A DNA stretch of 64,000 nucleotides from Methanomassiliicoccales archaeon (GCA_026394395.1 JAPKYK010000001.1:124001-188000), one strand, 5' to 3'. Numbered from the stretch's first letter, positions 17,112-25,736 are shown. A program made the numbers and translations. Notes: a model not told the origin generated them from the sequence alone.

Positions 17112-18461
17112 ATGACCAAACTTTTCGGAACCAATGGAGTGCGCGGGGTAGTCAATAAGGACATGAACGTCGAGCTGGCGCTGGAGGTCGGTCGGGCCAT
17201 AGGCACATTCATGATGGGGAAGGTGGCCATCGCCACGGACTCCCGGACCTCCGCCGACATGCTGCGCCTGGCCGTATCCGCCGGGATGACCTCGGCGGGG
17301 ACCAGCGTGGTGGACCTGGGCATGCTGCCGACGCCCGCCCTGCAGTATTACGTCAAGAACACTGGAGTAAAGGGAGGAGTGATGATCACCGCCTCCCACA
17401 ACCCGCCGGAGTTCAACGGCATCAAGTGCATCGACCACGACGGCACGGAGATGCCGCGGAAGAAGGAGGAGGTCATCGAGCGCATCTTCACGGAAAAGAG
17501 CTTCTCCCTGCCAGAATGGAGGGCGGTAGGCACCGTCTCCCGCTTGGATGGGGTGGGGGCCTCCTACGCCAACGCCATAAGGCGCTCGGTGGACCGGGTG
17601 GCCATCGCCGATGCCAACCTCCACGTGGTATTGGACTGCGCCAACGGCGCCGGGACGGTCACCTCTCCTGGGCTGCTCGATGCCCTGGGCGTGAGGGCGG
17701 TGACGCTGAACGGGAACCCGCAGGGCACCTTCCCCGGTCATCCCAGCGAGCCGACCCCGGACAATCTCAAGGACCTTATCTCGGTGGTCAAAGCCACCGG
17801 CGCGGACCTGGGCATAGCCCACGATGGGGACGCCGACCGCACCATATTCGTGGACGACCAGGGCAACTACGTCTACGGGGACCAATCGCTGAGCGTTGTG
17901 GCCTCACACATGGTGCAGGAGAACGAAGGGGGCATCGTGGTAACTCCGGTGAGCACCTCCTCCTGCCTGGAAGAGGTCGTCAAAAAGCACAACGGCCAGG
18001 TCATCTACACCAAAGTGGGCGCACCGATAGTCGCCCGCAAGATGATGGAGGTCCAGGCCCTCTTCGGCGGGGAGGAGAACGGCGGGCTGATCTTCCCCGA
18101 GCACCAGTACTGCCGGGACGCGGCCATGGCCATGGCCAAGATGCTGGAGATAATCGCCAAGAAGGGGCCTCTCTCCGAACTGCTGAAAGAAGTGCCCCGT
18201 TACTGCCTGGACAAACGGAAGCTGGAGTGCCCGGAGGAAAAGAAGGAGTGGGCTCTGGAGCAGGTCGAAGTGTACTTCGCCGACCAGCGCACCGACCTCA
18301 CCGACGGGATCAAGATCTATTTCGACGGTGGATGGAGCCTGGTCCGGCCATCCGGAACGGAGCCGATCTTCCGCATCTACTCCGAGGGAAAGGACGAGGG
18401 CACCGCAAAGAGGTGCGGTGACGAGTGCGAGGAAGTGCTGCGGGAACTGCTGGAAAAGTGA
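17112..18461 (+). CDS. Phosphoglucosamine/phosphomannose mutase
   Basis: An alpha-D-phosphohexomutase of 449 residues interconverting hexose 6- and 1-phosphates. It has the N-terminal LFGTNGVRGVVNKDMN, the phosphoserine loop ITASHNPPEFNGIK (serine near residue 95), the magnesium loop DGDADRT and the C-terminal phosphate-binding RPSGTEPIFRIYSE. Archaeal members include GlmM-type and phosphomannomutase-type enzymes that motifs do not separate. A second paralogue with its own nucleotidyltransferase partner is at 52763-54058. The stop abuts the end of the convergent GDT1 gene. Confidence 0.92.
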   Translation: MTKLFGTNGVRGVVNKDMNVELALEVGRAIGTFMMGKVAIATDSRTSADMLRLAVSAGMTSAGTSVVDLGMLPTPALQYYVKNTGVKGGVMITASHNPPEFNGIKCIDHDGTEMPRKKEEVIERIFTEKSFSLPEWRAVGTVSRLDGVGASYANAIRRSVDRVAIADANLHVVLDCANGAGTVTSPGLLDALGVRAVTLNGNPQGTFPGHPSEPTPDNLKDLISVVKATGADLGIAHDGDADRTIFVDDQGNYVYGDQSLSVVASHMVQENEGGIVVTPVSTSSCLEEVVKKHNGQVIYTKVGAPIVARKMMEVQALFGGEENGGLIFPEHQYCRDAAMAMAKMLEIIAKKGPLSELLKEVPRYCLDKRKLECPEEKKEWALEQVEVYFADQRTDLTDGIKIYFDGGWSLVRPSGTEPIFRIYSEGKDEGTAKRCGDECEEVLRELLEK

Positions 18462-19034
18462 TCACAGCAGTTGCTGCGCCAGGAATATGATCCCGAAGAT
18501 GATGAAGACCAGGCCGCTTCCCTTCCGTATGTAGTCCTTGGGGACCTTCTCCCCGATGGCCTTGCCCACGGTCACCTCCAGGGCTGTAAGCCAGAAGAAT
18601 GCCATCGCTGCGCCGATGAAGACCAACAGGGCTGCGCCAGATTCCGCGGAGAGAGTGATGACCGATAGCTGGGTCTTGTCCCCCAGCTCCATCAGGCCAA
18701 TAAAGCCGAAGGCGGTCAAGAACCCGCCCCAGCGGCTCTTATCCTTGACCTCCGCCTCTTCCTCTTTCTCTGGAAGCAGCAGGGTGACCACTCCGAATAG
18801 AATGAAGATCACACCGGCGGCCAGACCGACAATCCAGGCTGGCACGAACTGGAATAGCACCTCCCCGATGAGCACGCCGACGGCCGTGACCAATGCCAGA
18901 CCCAGGAAGGCCCCCAGGAACACGGTTCTCTTCGGATATTTCGAGGACAGGGTGATGGCCGCGATCATGGTCTTGTCTCCCAGCTCGGTGATGGAGATTA
19001 GTATGAAAGCCGATATGAGAGGGGTGAGGTCCAA
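18462..19034 (-). CDS. GDT1/TMEM165-family membrane cation transporter
   Basis: A 190-residue integral membrane protein with two copies of the family motif: ELGDKTMIAAI near residue 18 and ELGDKTQLSVI near residue 119, each at a membrane helix; six or seven hydrophobic segments are evident. Eukaryotic members exchange calcium or manganese for protons, and bacterial MneA-type members export manganese. Manganese is a plausible substrate here because the next upstream gene encodes an agmatinase-like enzyme of a manganese-dependent family, but this is inference. There is no gap to that gene. Confidence 0.87.
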   Translation of the reverse strand: MDLTPLISAFILISITELGDKTMIAAITLSSKYPKRTVFLGAFLGLALVTAVGVLIGEVLFQFVPAWIVGLAAGVIFILFGVVTLLLPEKEEEAEVKDKSRWGGFLTAFGFIGLMELGDKTQLSVITLSAESGAALLVFIGAAMAFFWLTALEVTVGKAIGEKVPKDYIRKGSGLVFIIFGIIFLAQQLL

Positions 19035-19886
19035 CTACTTTTCACCCCGACGGGTGTGCACGATGGCGACCACTTCCATAATGAGGCGGGCGGCCAGAGC
19101 GGCGGTGGCCCCTGGATCATGGAGTGGCAGCACCTCGGAGACGTCGAAACCGACCAGGCGATCGCCCACCATGTCGATGCAGCGTTTGACCTCGTAGCCC
19201 GTTAGGCCGAAAGGCTCGGGGCGCGAGGTCCCGGGGGCGAACCCCGGGTCTATCCCGTCCATGTCCAGGCTCAGCAGCACGTCCTCCCGACGCATCATGT
19301 TGAGGGCCTTCTTCCAGGAGTTGTCCAGGCCCATCTCCCTTATCTGGTAGGCGTCCACGTAATTGGGCATCTCCCCGGTCAGCTCCTCCTTGGAGATGGA
19401 ACGCACGCCGAAGGGCAAAATGTTCTCGATGCCCACCACGTCCGCCACCTTCCTCATAGTGCAGGAGTGGTCGAACTTGCGGTCGCCGTTCGATTGGAAG
19501 TCCAGGTGAGCGTCGATGCTTATGACCCCGACCTCCTTGAAGGCCTTCACCAGCGGATAGGTGATGCTGCGCTCGCCGCCCATCAGGATAGGGAACTTGC
19601 CCGCGGTGATTACCTTCCCGGCCTCCTTCTCTACCGCCTTGAACATGTCCTCGCAGGAAGAGCCGCAGTCCAGATCACCTAGGTCGTGGACCTTAACCGT
19701 GGACAGGTCCAGCTTGTGCTCGAAGACATAGGGGTCCAACAATTTCGAGGCCTTGCGTATGGCCGCGGGCGCCTTCCGGGTGCCGGAACGGAAGCGGGTG
19801 GTGCCATCGTAAGGTACCCCCATGATGACGAACTCCGCCTCCTCAAAAGTGGAATTGGCCAGAGAGAACGAGTCGCTGCGGGCCAT
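19035..19886 (-). CDS. Agmatinase/arginase-family ureohydrolase with an altered metal ligand
   Basis: A 283-residue ureohydrolase. The family's Asp-rich metal motifs are present: SIDAHLDF and SLDMDGIDPGFAPGTSRP. The first ligand motif, usually GG(D/E)HS with His, reads GGERSITYP: codon CGC (Arg) in place of CAC (His), around 19577. The family hydrolyses agmatine (or aminopropylagmatine) to putrescine or spermidine plus urea with two manganese ions. The gene sits 19 bases after aIF5A, whose hypusine is made from spermidine, a sensible pairing. Whether activity survives the substitution cannot be read from sequence. Confidence 0.85.
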   Translation of the reverse strand: MARSDSFSLANSTFEEAEFVIMGVPYDGTTRFRSGTRKAPAAIRKASKLLDPYVFEHKLDLSTVKVHDLGDLDCGSSCEDMFKAVEKEAGKVITAGKFPILMGGERSITYPLVKAFKEVGVISIDAHLDFQSNGDRKFDHSCTMRKVADVVGIENILPFGVRSISKEELTGEMPNYVDAYQIREMGLDNSWKKALNMMRREDVLLSLDMDGIDPGFAPGTSRPEPFGLTGYEVKRCIDMVGDRLVGFDVSEVLPLHDPGATAALAARLIMEVVAIVHTRRGEK

Positions 19887-19905
19887 GGAGGTCTCTGGTC
19901 CCCGA

Positions 19906-20292
19906 TCACACCTTGGTGATCTTGCGACGGTCCATGGCGATCATGTACATGATCTCCTCGCCGGCGTTGAGCTGTCCCTTGTATTCCTCTGGAATGGGCA
20001 GCTGGAAGGTCTCGTAGGTATCCAGGTCCATGAGCTGGACCTCGTCACCGGCGATGGAAAGGATCTGCGCCTTGCGCTTGTCGATCATGGGCACCTGGAC
20101 CTTGTGCTTGACGGGGTGAACTATGTTGCGCTTCTTGTTGTCAAAGATGCCCACGGCATCGATGTTGGATTTGGCCTCCCCGTGCTTCCCGGGCTTGGAG
20201 GTGGTGATGTTGATGATCTTGCAGGGTTCGCCGTCGATCAGCATGTAACGGCCTTCCTTCAGCTCCCTGACTTCCTGTTGAGTCCACGACAT
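19906..20292 (-). CDS. Translation initiation factor 5A
   Basis: The archaeal homologue of eIF5A/EF-P, 128 residues, which relieves ribosome stalling. The N-terminal domain has the hypusination loop TSKPGKHGEAK with the target lysine near residue 36; the C-terminal OB fold follows (VQLMDLDTYETF). It leads a minus-strand operon with the agmatinase-like gene and GDT1. A TATA box (20322-20330) lies upstream. No deoxyhypusine synthase gene is in the window. Confidence 0.97.
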   Translation of the reverse strand: MSWTQQEVRELKEGRYMLIDGEPCKIINITTSKPGKHGEAKSNIDAVGIFDNKKRNIVHPVKHKVQVPMIDKRKAQILSIAGDEVQLMDLDTYETFQLPIPEEYKGQLNAGEEIMYMIAMDRRKITKV

Positions 20293-20320
20293 AGATACCT
20301 CTAAAGGGAAATGAAGGTAC

Positions 20321-20333
20321 GTTTATATATTTT
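20321..20333 (-). promoter_or_regulatory. TATA box for the aIF5A operon
   Basis: GTTTATATATTTT on the plus strand (AAAATATATAAAC on the coding strand) lies about 30-40 bases upstream of the aIF5A ATG and reaches the end of nop5. Confidence 0.6.
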
Positions 20334-20335
20334 GC

Positions 20336-21421
20336 TTATCTCCGACGGCCTTGGCCATAGCGTTGACCCTGACGCTGATTGTTGTACCTTCCTTGAGGGC
20401 GCGGCTGTCTTTGGGGCGGGTTGGGGTACTTCTCCTTGATCTCGGCAACCCGTCTCTCCATCTGCTCCTTCAGCTGGTCGGCTATGGGCTCGCCATGATA
20501 ATAATCCACCTTGGCGGCGATGCTTATCTTGCCGCCCAGGCTGCGGGCCACCTTGCCCCTATGCCAGTAGGGCGACCGGTTGATCCATGGGTGCTGGAAT
20601 ATGACCCCGTGCTTGGGAGGGCTCTTGCCCGACCGCAGGTGCAGGAACAGGGCCTTCTCCGCCCCCAGCAGCTGCACGGTGCTGGACGGCAATTTAGCCA
20701 GGCGTTGCAGCCCCCCGGCCAGGGAAATTAGGCGAGCGGCCAGGTTGGGGTTGAGCAGCGAGGTCAGGTTGGGCGCCACCCGGTTCATCCCTTCCAGGAT
20801 GTAGGCGTCCAGGGACTCCTTGCGCTTGTAAAGCTCGAACAGCGTCCCGCCCAGGCCCCGGATGACCTGCAGGTCTCTTTCCACCAGGTCCGTGCCCACC
20901 GATTCGAGGGAGACGCCCAGTTGCGCCATGATGGCCTCTCTCTCCCCGATCTCCGCCACCAGGCGAGCGTACTCTGCCTCCACCGCGTAGTCGCCCAGTT
21001 CCGGGAAGTACACCCCGTACCATTCGTGCAGACGTTCGCTCAGGAGGTTGATCTCATCGATGAGGTCGTCGGTGGCCCGAATGGCTTGGGCGATGGAGCG
21101 GTCCTCGCTCAAGGGCTCGCGCACCCTGATCTTGCCCAGCTCGACCATGACCTTCTGCATGAGCTCCGGGGTCAGCCCGTAGGTCTCCGGTCTGATGAAG
21201 GACGAATCGAATACCATGGGCTTTCCGAGGGGTTTCAGCCGCGAATCGGCCACCTTCATGCGCCTCACCGCCAGCTCCCTCTCCTCCGGGAGTATCTCCC
21301 CGCGCTGGACCGCTGCCAGCTTATGAGCCACCAGCTTAGGTTCCTTCTCGAACAGCTTGAACCGGCGAACCTCGGTGTCCTCGCACAGGAACACTCCGAA
21401 CCATTTAGTTATCAGGATCAT
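20336..21421 (-). CDS. Nop5/Nop56-family box C/D RNP core protein
   Basis: The scaffold of box C/D guide RNPs that 2'-O-methylate rRNA and tRNA. The 361 residues comprise an N-terminal fibrillarin-binding domain, a coiled coil (about 130-190, LSERLHEWYGVYFPEL) and the Nop domain with APNLTSLLNPNLAARLISLAGG, LGAEKALFLH and PKHGVIFQHPWI. The C terminus is basic and rich in Arg, Gln and Gly. Fibrillarin, commonly adjacent in euryarchaea, is instead 23 kb away at 44056-44730. It follows the aldolase gene by four bases. Confidence 0.95.
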   Translation of the reverse strand: MILITKWFGVFLCEDTEVRRFKLFEKEPKLVAHKLAAVQRGEILPEERELAVRRMKVADSRLKPLGKPMVFDSSFIRPETYGLTPELMQKVMVELGKIRVREPLSEDRSIAQAIRATDDLIDEINLLSERLHEWYGVYFPELGDYAVEAEYARLVAEIGEREAIMAQLGVSLESVGTDLVERDLQVIRGLGGTLFELYKRKESLDAYILEGMNRVAPNLTSLLNPNLAARLISLAGGLQRLAKLPSSTVQLLGAEKALFLHLRSGKSPPKHGVIFQHPWINRSPYWHRGKVARSLGGKISIAAKVDYYHGEPIADQLKEQMERRVAEIKEKYPNPPQRQPRPQGRYNNQRQGQRYGQGRRR

Positions 21422-21425
21422 GTGA

Positions 21426-22037
21426 TCAGTCCCTCAGGATACGTTCGATCTCCGCCTCTGGCAGCGCCTTCCCTTTTCCCAGCAGCAGCAAGCGATACTG
21501 CAGCTCGGCGTGAAACTCCAGGGTCTCCAGGCGGTGGTAGGCGTCCTTGAGGTCCTTGCCAACAGCTATCGCGCCGTGGTTCTGCAGCAGGAAGGCGTTG
21601 GCGCCTCCGACCACCGCTCTCAGCGCTTCGGCCAGGTCGTTCGACCCCGGGGTGGCGTACGGCACGGTCGGCACGCGCCTGCCCAGCACCATCAGTCCCT
21701 CGGGGGTCAATCCGGGGGTCAGCTCCACCCCGGCGCAGGCCAGGGCGGTGCAGAAACGGGGATGCACGTGCACCACACCGTTCACGTCCGCGCGTTCCCT
21801 GTACACCGTCAGATGGAAAGGGGTCTCCATCGATGGTCTTCCGCTCAGGGCTTTTCCGGTGGCTATGTCCACGTTGACCAGCTCGGTAGGGTCCAGCATC
21901 CCTTTGCAGGTCCCGGAGGGCGTGATGATCATGTTCCCCCCGACCCGAGCGCTGATGTTCCCCCCGGTCCCGAACGTCAGTCCCCTCTCGTACAGCAATC
22001 GTCCGTACCGCACAACGTCCATACCTGCCTGGTTCAT
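21426..22037 (-). CDS. Class II aldolase, probable 5-(methylthio)ribulose-1-phosphate aldolase
   Basis: A zinc-dependent aldolase of the fuculose-phosphate family, 203 residues: GTGGNISAR phosphate-binding segment, GVVHVHPRF with two zinc histidines near residue 93, and LLQNHGAIAVG with the third. It overlaps mtnA by four bases. This pairing is the core of the DHAP shunt for methylthioadenosine or 5'-deoxyadenosine salvage, in which MtnA makes the ribulose 1-phosphate and the aldolase cleaves it to DHAP and an aldehyde. Radical SAM enzymes generate 5'-deoxyadenosine, so either by-product is a likely substrate. The specific role is inferred from neighbourhood. Confidence 0.87.
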   Translation of the reverse strand: MNQAGMDVVRYGRLLYERGLTFGTGGNISARVGGNMIITPSGTCKGMLDPTELVNVDIATGKALSGRPSMETPFHLTVYRERADVNGVVHVHPRFCTALACAGVELTPGLTPEGLMVLGRRVPTVPYATPGSNDLAEALRAVVGGANAFLLQNHGAIAVGKDLKDAYHRLETLEFHAELQYRLLLLGKGKALPEAEIERILRD

Positions 22038-23044
22038 AATTTGGCCCCCTTCAACTTCTTAGATATCTCGCCCGGGCTGAGCACGCCCGATTCGGTGATT
22101 ATGCCCTTCAGGTACCGGCCAGGGGTCACATCGAACCCGGGGTTCAAGGCCTTGCAGCCCTGAGGGGCGATGCGCACCCCGTCGATCATCGTGACCTCCT
22201 CTTCTCCACGATATTCGATGGGTATGTCCTGGCCCCGGGCGATGGAGAGGTCGAAGGTCGAGAGAGGAGCGGCGGTGTAGAAAGGCACGCCCAGCTCCTT
22301 GGCCAGGACCGCCTTCTCGTACGTCCCTATCTTGTTGGCGAAATCGCCATTAGCGGCGATGCGGTCCGCCCCCACGATCACCAGGTCCACGCCCTCCCTT
22401 AGGAAATGGCCGGAGGCACTGTCCGGAATGATGGCGTGCGGTATGCCCTCGTTCAACAGTTCGAAGGCTGTCAGTTTCATGCCCTGCAGCCGGGGCCGGG
22501 TCTCGGAAACGTAGACGAAGATGTCCTTCCCCTTGCGCCAAGCCTCACGTATGGGCGCCAGGGCGGTGCCCCAGTCCACGGTGGCCAGGGCTCCGGCGTT
22601 GCAATGGGTCATGATGCGAGCCCCGTCCTTGATCAACGGCTCTCCGTGAACGCCGATCATCCGGCATCGTTCCACGATGTTATTGGCGTAATCCTCCGCC
22701 GCCCTGACCGGGTCAGCGCCAGATTCCAGACGGGCCAGCATGTGGTCCACGGCGAAGAACAGGTCGAAGGCCGTCGGCCTGGTGCTTTTCAGCTCCTTCG
22801 CCGCCGCCGGCAGGTCCTCATGGTTATTGGCGGCCAGAAGCATCCCGTACGCCGCGGACACACCGATAGCCGGGGCGCCCCGGACGGTCATATCGCGGAT
22901 GGCCTCGGCCACTTGGTGATGGTCAGTGAGATCGACGACCGAGACTCGATGAGGTAGTATCCTTTGGTCGATCATACGGACCGTCCCGTTCTCGAACCAG
23001 ACCGCCCGCGTGTCCTTGGCCTCGCCGTCAATGAGTATCCTCAT
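22034..23044 (-). CDS. mtnA: S-methyl-5-thioribose-1-phosphate isomerase
   Basis: Converts methylthioribose 1-phosphate to methylthioribulose 1-phosphate in salvage of methylthioadenosine. The 336-residue sequence has TVRGAPAIGVSAAYG, the catalytic cysteine in MTHCNAGALATVDWGTAL and the catalytic aspartate in IVGADRIAANGD, which separate it from aIF2B subunits. It is the first gene of mtnA-aldolase-nop5 on the minus strand and is divergent from the V4R regulator 185 bases away. Confidence 0.95.
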   Translation of the reverse strand: MRILIDGEAKDTRAVWFENGTVRMIDQRILPHRVSVVDLTDHHQVAEAIRDMTVRGAPAIGVSAAYGMLLAANNHEDLPAAAKELKSTRPTAFDLFFAVDHMLARLESGADPVRAAEDYANNIVERCRMIGVHGEPLIKDGARIMTHCNAGALATVDWGTALAPIREAWRKGKDIFVYVSETRPRLQGMKLTAFELLNEGIPHAIIPDSASGHFLREGVDLVIVGADRIAANGDFANKIGTYEKAVLAKELGVPFYTAAPLSTFDLSIARGQDIPIEYRGEEEVTMIDGVRIAPQGCKALNPGFDVTPGRYLKGIITESGVLSPGEISKKLKGAKL

Positions 23045-23229
23045 CTGTCCTCATCCACTGGAGGGTGGCCAATCTAATTAAGTTATCTCGGACCCGATGT
23101 TTCGTAACTTTACGATACATTTAACTATGCATACCATTAATCTGTAGGCTGGGGATTCATCTGCAAGGAAAGACCTCAAATTTCGATGTCTATTCTACGA
23201 CCACTGGTCTACGGCAGATATCGAACCCC

Positions 23230-23907
23230 GTGCGGCAAAAGATCTTGAGCGAGCTCCAACGCCGGGACCTGAGCCTGAGCGAGATCGCCGTCCTTACCGG
23301 CAAGGCCCAAAGCACCCTCTCGGTCCACCTGGACAAGATGGTCAAGGAAGGTTTGATCGGTTACCGGGACGATCCCCAAGACAACCGCCGGAAGATATTC
23401 TATGTCATTTCCAGGCTAGTTGGCTCGTCGGTTGTCCCCCGGGAGGAGCTGAAAAAGGCCGTATCCAACACCATCGGTCGCTCCATAGGCTCCACCAGTA
23501 CTTTCCTCAAGGGAACCATACGTTCCATCGTCATCGGGATGGAGGCCATCGGGTTTAACATGGACCCCATCCTGAAAGACATCGGCCGACAGATAGGGGC
23601 CGAGGTCTCCACGCGCATGAAGTCCAATGACGTCGAAGGCCTGATACACGAGGTCAAGGATTTCTATGCGCTGCACGAGCTGGGGGACGTCGTGGTCTAC
23701 TCCCTGCATCCGGTGACCCTGATAATCAAGGACGAGTACGACTGTTCTAAGGCTCCGGACGTCGGTAAGACGCTGTGCCTGCTCAACGAGGGCATACTAG
23801 AGTCCATCTTCGAGGAGAGGCTCCACATGCCCCTGCGCGTGGTGGAGAAGGACACGTTCGGAGCGGGCTTCAACATGTGCAAGTACGTCATCGAGCCTTC
23901 GTTGTAA
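23230..23907 (+). CDS. ArsR-like winged-helix regulator with V4R domain
   Basis: A predicted DNA-binding regulator. Residues 1-60 form a winged helix (LSLSEIAVLTGKAQSTLSVH as recognition region); residues about 90-225 resemble the V4R small-molecule-binding domain, ending with cysteines near DEYDCSK and FNMCKYV. The GTG at 23230 cuts the first helix: the reading frame stays open upstream, and translation of 23161-23229 gives GLRQISNPVRQKIL across the GTG, a classic start of this fold. No ATG, GTG or TTG lies in the open upstream frame, so initiation may use CTG (23149 or 23161) or ATT (23155). It is divergent from mtnA. Ligand and targets unknown. Confidence 0.8.
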   Translation: MRQKILSELQRRDLSLSEIAVLTGKAQSTLSVHLDKMVKEGLIGYRDDPQDNRRKIFYVISRLVGSSVVPREELKKAVSNTIGRSIGSTSTFLKGTIRSIVIGMEAIGFNMDPILKDIGRQIGAEVSTRMKSNDVEGLIHEVKDFYALHELGDVVVYSLHPVTLIIKDEYDCSKAPDVGKTLCLLNEGILESIFEERLHMPLRVVEKDTFGAGFNMCKYVIEPSL

Positions 23908-24005
23908 TGCAGGCGTCTCAATTTAGCGGTCTCTTCAGCGGACTCAGCGCCACGAAAAATGTATCTCGATCTGACGGTAAAAGTTACTAAATAGTCATAA
24001 GTATC

Positions 24006-24671
24006 ATGACTCTCCGCTCCTATCTGGGATTAGGTTGTGAGACATTAGCCCTCTCTTGGCTCATTCCGCAGGAAAAGAAGTTTTTCGATATGCTGGTTGA
24101 GCAGAGCGCCAACGTCATGGAGGGCGTCAAGTACCTCAACTCAATAATGAGCAATTTCACCGATCTGGAGCAGAAGGCGCTCAACCTGAACAGGATGGAG
24201 AACAAGGGGGACAACATGGTCCATCATATACATGATGAATTGAACAAGACCTACATTACCCCCATCGACCGTGAGGACATCGTAGCGCTCACCTCATCCC
24301 TGGACGACATACTCGACTGCGTGGACGACGTGGCCGACAAAATCGTAATGTTCAAGATAAAAGAGCCCACTAGATCGATGGTCGAGCTGGTGCGCAATCT
24401 CACCATGGCCATGGAGGAGGTGGACACGGCCGTTCACACCCTCAAGGGCATGAAGGACCCCAAGAACACCAAGTCCTGCTGCGTCGAGATACACCGTCTC
24501 GAGCACGAGGGGGACACGTTATACAGGAAGGCCATCGCCGATCTGTTCGATACCGAAGAAGCCAAGGACATAATAAAGCTCAAGGAACTGTACACCAACA
24601 TCGAGACCGCGGCGGACAGGTGCGAGGATGTTGCTGACGTTATAAACGGCATCCTTATCAAATACGCCTGA
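24006..24671 (+). CDS. DUF47/PhoU-like phosphate transport accessory protein
   Basis: An all-helical 221-residue protein with the DUF47 opening WLIPQEKKFFDMLVEQ and repeated PhoU-like helices (NLNRMENKGDNMVHHIHDEL, RLEHEGDTLYRKAIADLF). Members are encoded beside Pit transporters and are thought to control them or bind metal-phosphate. The gene for a Pit transporter starts 15 bases after its stop. The first dozen residues precede the conserved core; no better start is in frame. Confidence 0.88.
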   Translation: MTLRSYLGLGCETLALSWLIPQEKKFFDMLVEQSANVMEGVKYLNSIMSNFTDLEQKALNLNRMENKGDNMVHHIHDELNKTYITPIDREDIVALTSSLDDILDCVDDVADKIVMFKIKEPTRSMVELVRNLTMAMEEVDTAVHTLKGMKDPKNTKSCCVEIHRLEHEGDTLYRKAIADLFDTEEAKDIIKLKELYTNIETAADRCEDVADVINGILIKYA

Positions 24672-24685
24672 CCCGGAGATGGACC

Positions 24686-25732
24686 ATGGCCGTCGAGCAG
24701 TTCCTGTACCTGGGATCAACTGTCATCGCCATCGCCCTGTTGTTCGATTTTACCAATGGTTTCCATGATTCGGCCAACGCCATAGCCACGGTCGTCTCGA
24801 CGAAGGTGCTGTCGCCTGGGAAGGCGGTGGCCATGGCGGCCATCTTAAACTTCCTCGCGGCCTTGGTCGGCATCGTAGGCAGCGTATCGGTCGCGGCGAC
24901 CATGACCAAGATCCTGCATCTGGAGAATTTCGGCTATGCCCAGGCGCATACGGTGCTGATCGTCATGATGGCCGGTGTGCTGGCCGCCATCATATGGAAC
25001 ATCATCACCTGGCTTTTAGGATTGCCAACTTCCTCGTCCCATGCGCTGATAGGCGGGATCATAGGGGCGGGTATGGTATCCGCAGGGCTCGGCGCCGTAC
25101 AGTGGCCGACCCTTTTACAAATAGTGATATTCATGATCGTGTCGCCGCTGATCGGGATGCTCTTCGGCTTCCTGTTGATGACGGGAATGCTATGGCTCGT
25201 GCGCAAGAGGACGCCACAAATTATCAACAACTATTTCAAAAGGTTACAGCTCCTCAGTGCGGCCCTTTTCAGCTTCAGCCACGGCCTCAATGATGCCCAG
25301 AAGACGATGGGGATCATCGCCACCACCCTCTGGTGCATGGGTTGGTACGGTGCGGCGGCCGACCCCAAACACCTTCAAATCGAGATCTTCGTCATAATAG
25401 GGGCTCATATAGCAATCGCGTTAGGCACATTGATGGGCGGCTGGCGAATAGTCAAGACCATGGGCAGTAAGATCACCCGTCTCGACCCCATCCACGGCTT
25501 CTGCGCGGAGACCGCAGGTGCGGGAGCCATCATCGGGACCTCGCTCATGGGCATTCCCATAAGCACGACACACGTGATCTCAACGTCCATAATCGGCGTC
25601 GGCGCGACCAGGCGGATAAGCGCAGTACGGTGGGGAGTTGCTAGGAGCATCGCTTGGGCGTGGCTCCTCACGATCCCATGCGCTGCGCTGGTCGGGGCCC
25701 TGATCTATTACGGAGCTGCAGCGTTCCTATGA
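24686..25732 (+). CDS. Low-affinity inorganic phosphate transporter (Pit family)
   Basis: A 348-residue polytopic membrane protein. It has the two inverted Pit signature repeats: FDFTNGFHDSANAIATVVST near residue 13 and FSHGLNDAQKTMGI near residue 195, and about ten hydrophobic segments. The family carries metal-phosphate with protons (or sodium). Together with the DUF47 protein it forms a phosphate uptake unit that could feed the polyphosphate operon at 54.6-60.4 kb. A T6 run follows its stop. Confidence 0.92.
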   Translation: MAVEQFLYLGSTVIAIALLFDFTNGFHDSANAIATVVSTKVLSPGKAVAMAAILNFLAALVGIVGSVSVAATMTKILHLENFGYAQAHTVLIVMMAGVLAAIIWNIITWLLGLPTSSSHALIGGIIGAGMVSAGLGAVQWPTLLQIVIFMIVSPLIGMLFGFLLMTGMLWLVRKRTPQIINNYFKRLQLLSAALFSFSHGLNDAQKTMGIIATTLWCMGWYGAAADPKHLQIEIFVIIGAHIAIALGTLMGGWRIVKTMGSKITRLDPIHGFCAETAGAGAIIGTSLMGIPISTTHVISTSIIGVGATRRISAVRWGVARSIAWAWLLTIPCAALVGALIYYGAAAFL

Positions 25733-25736
25733 ACCA

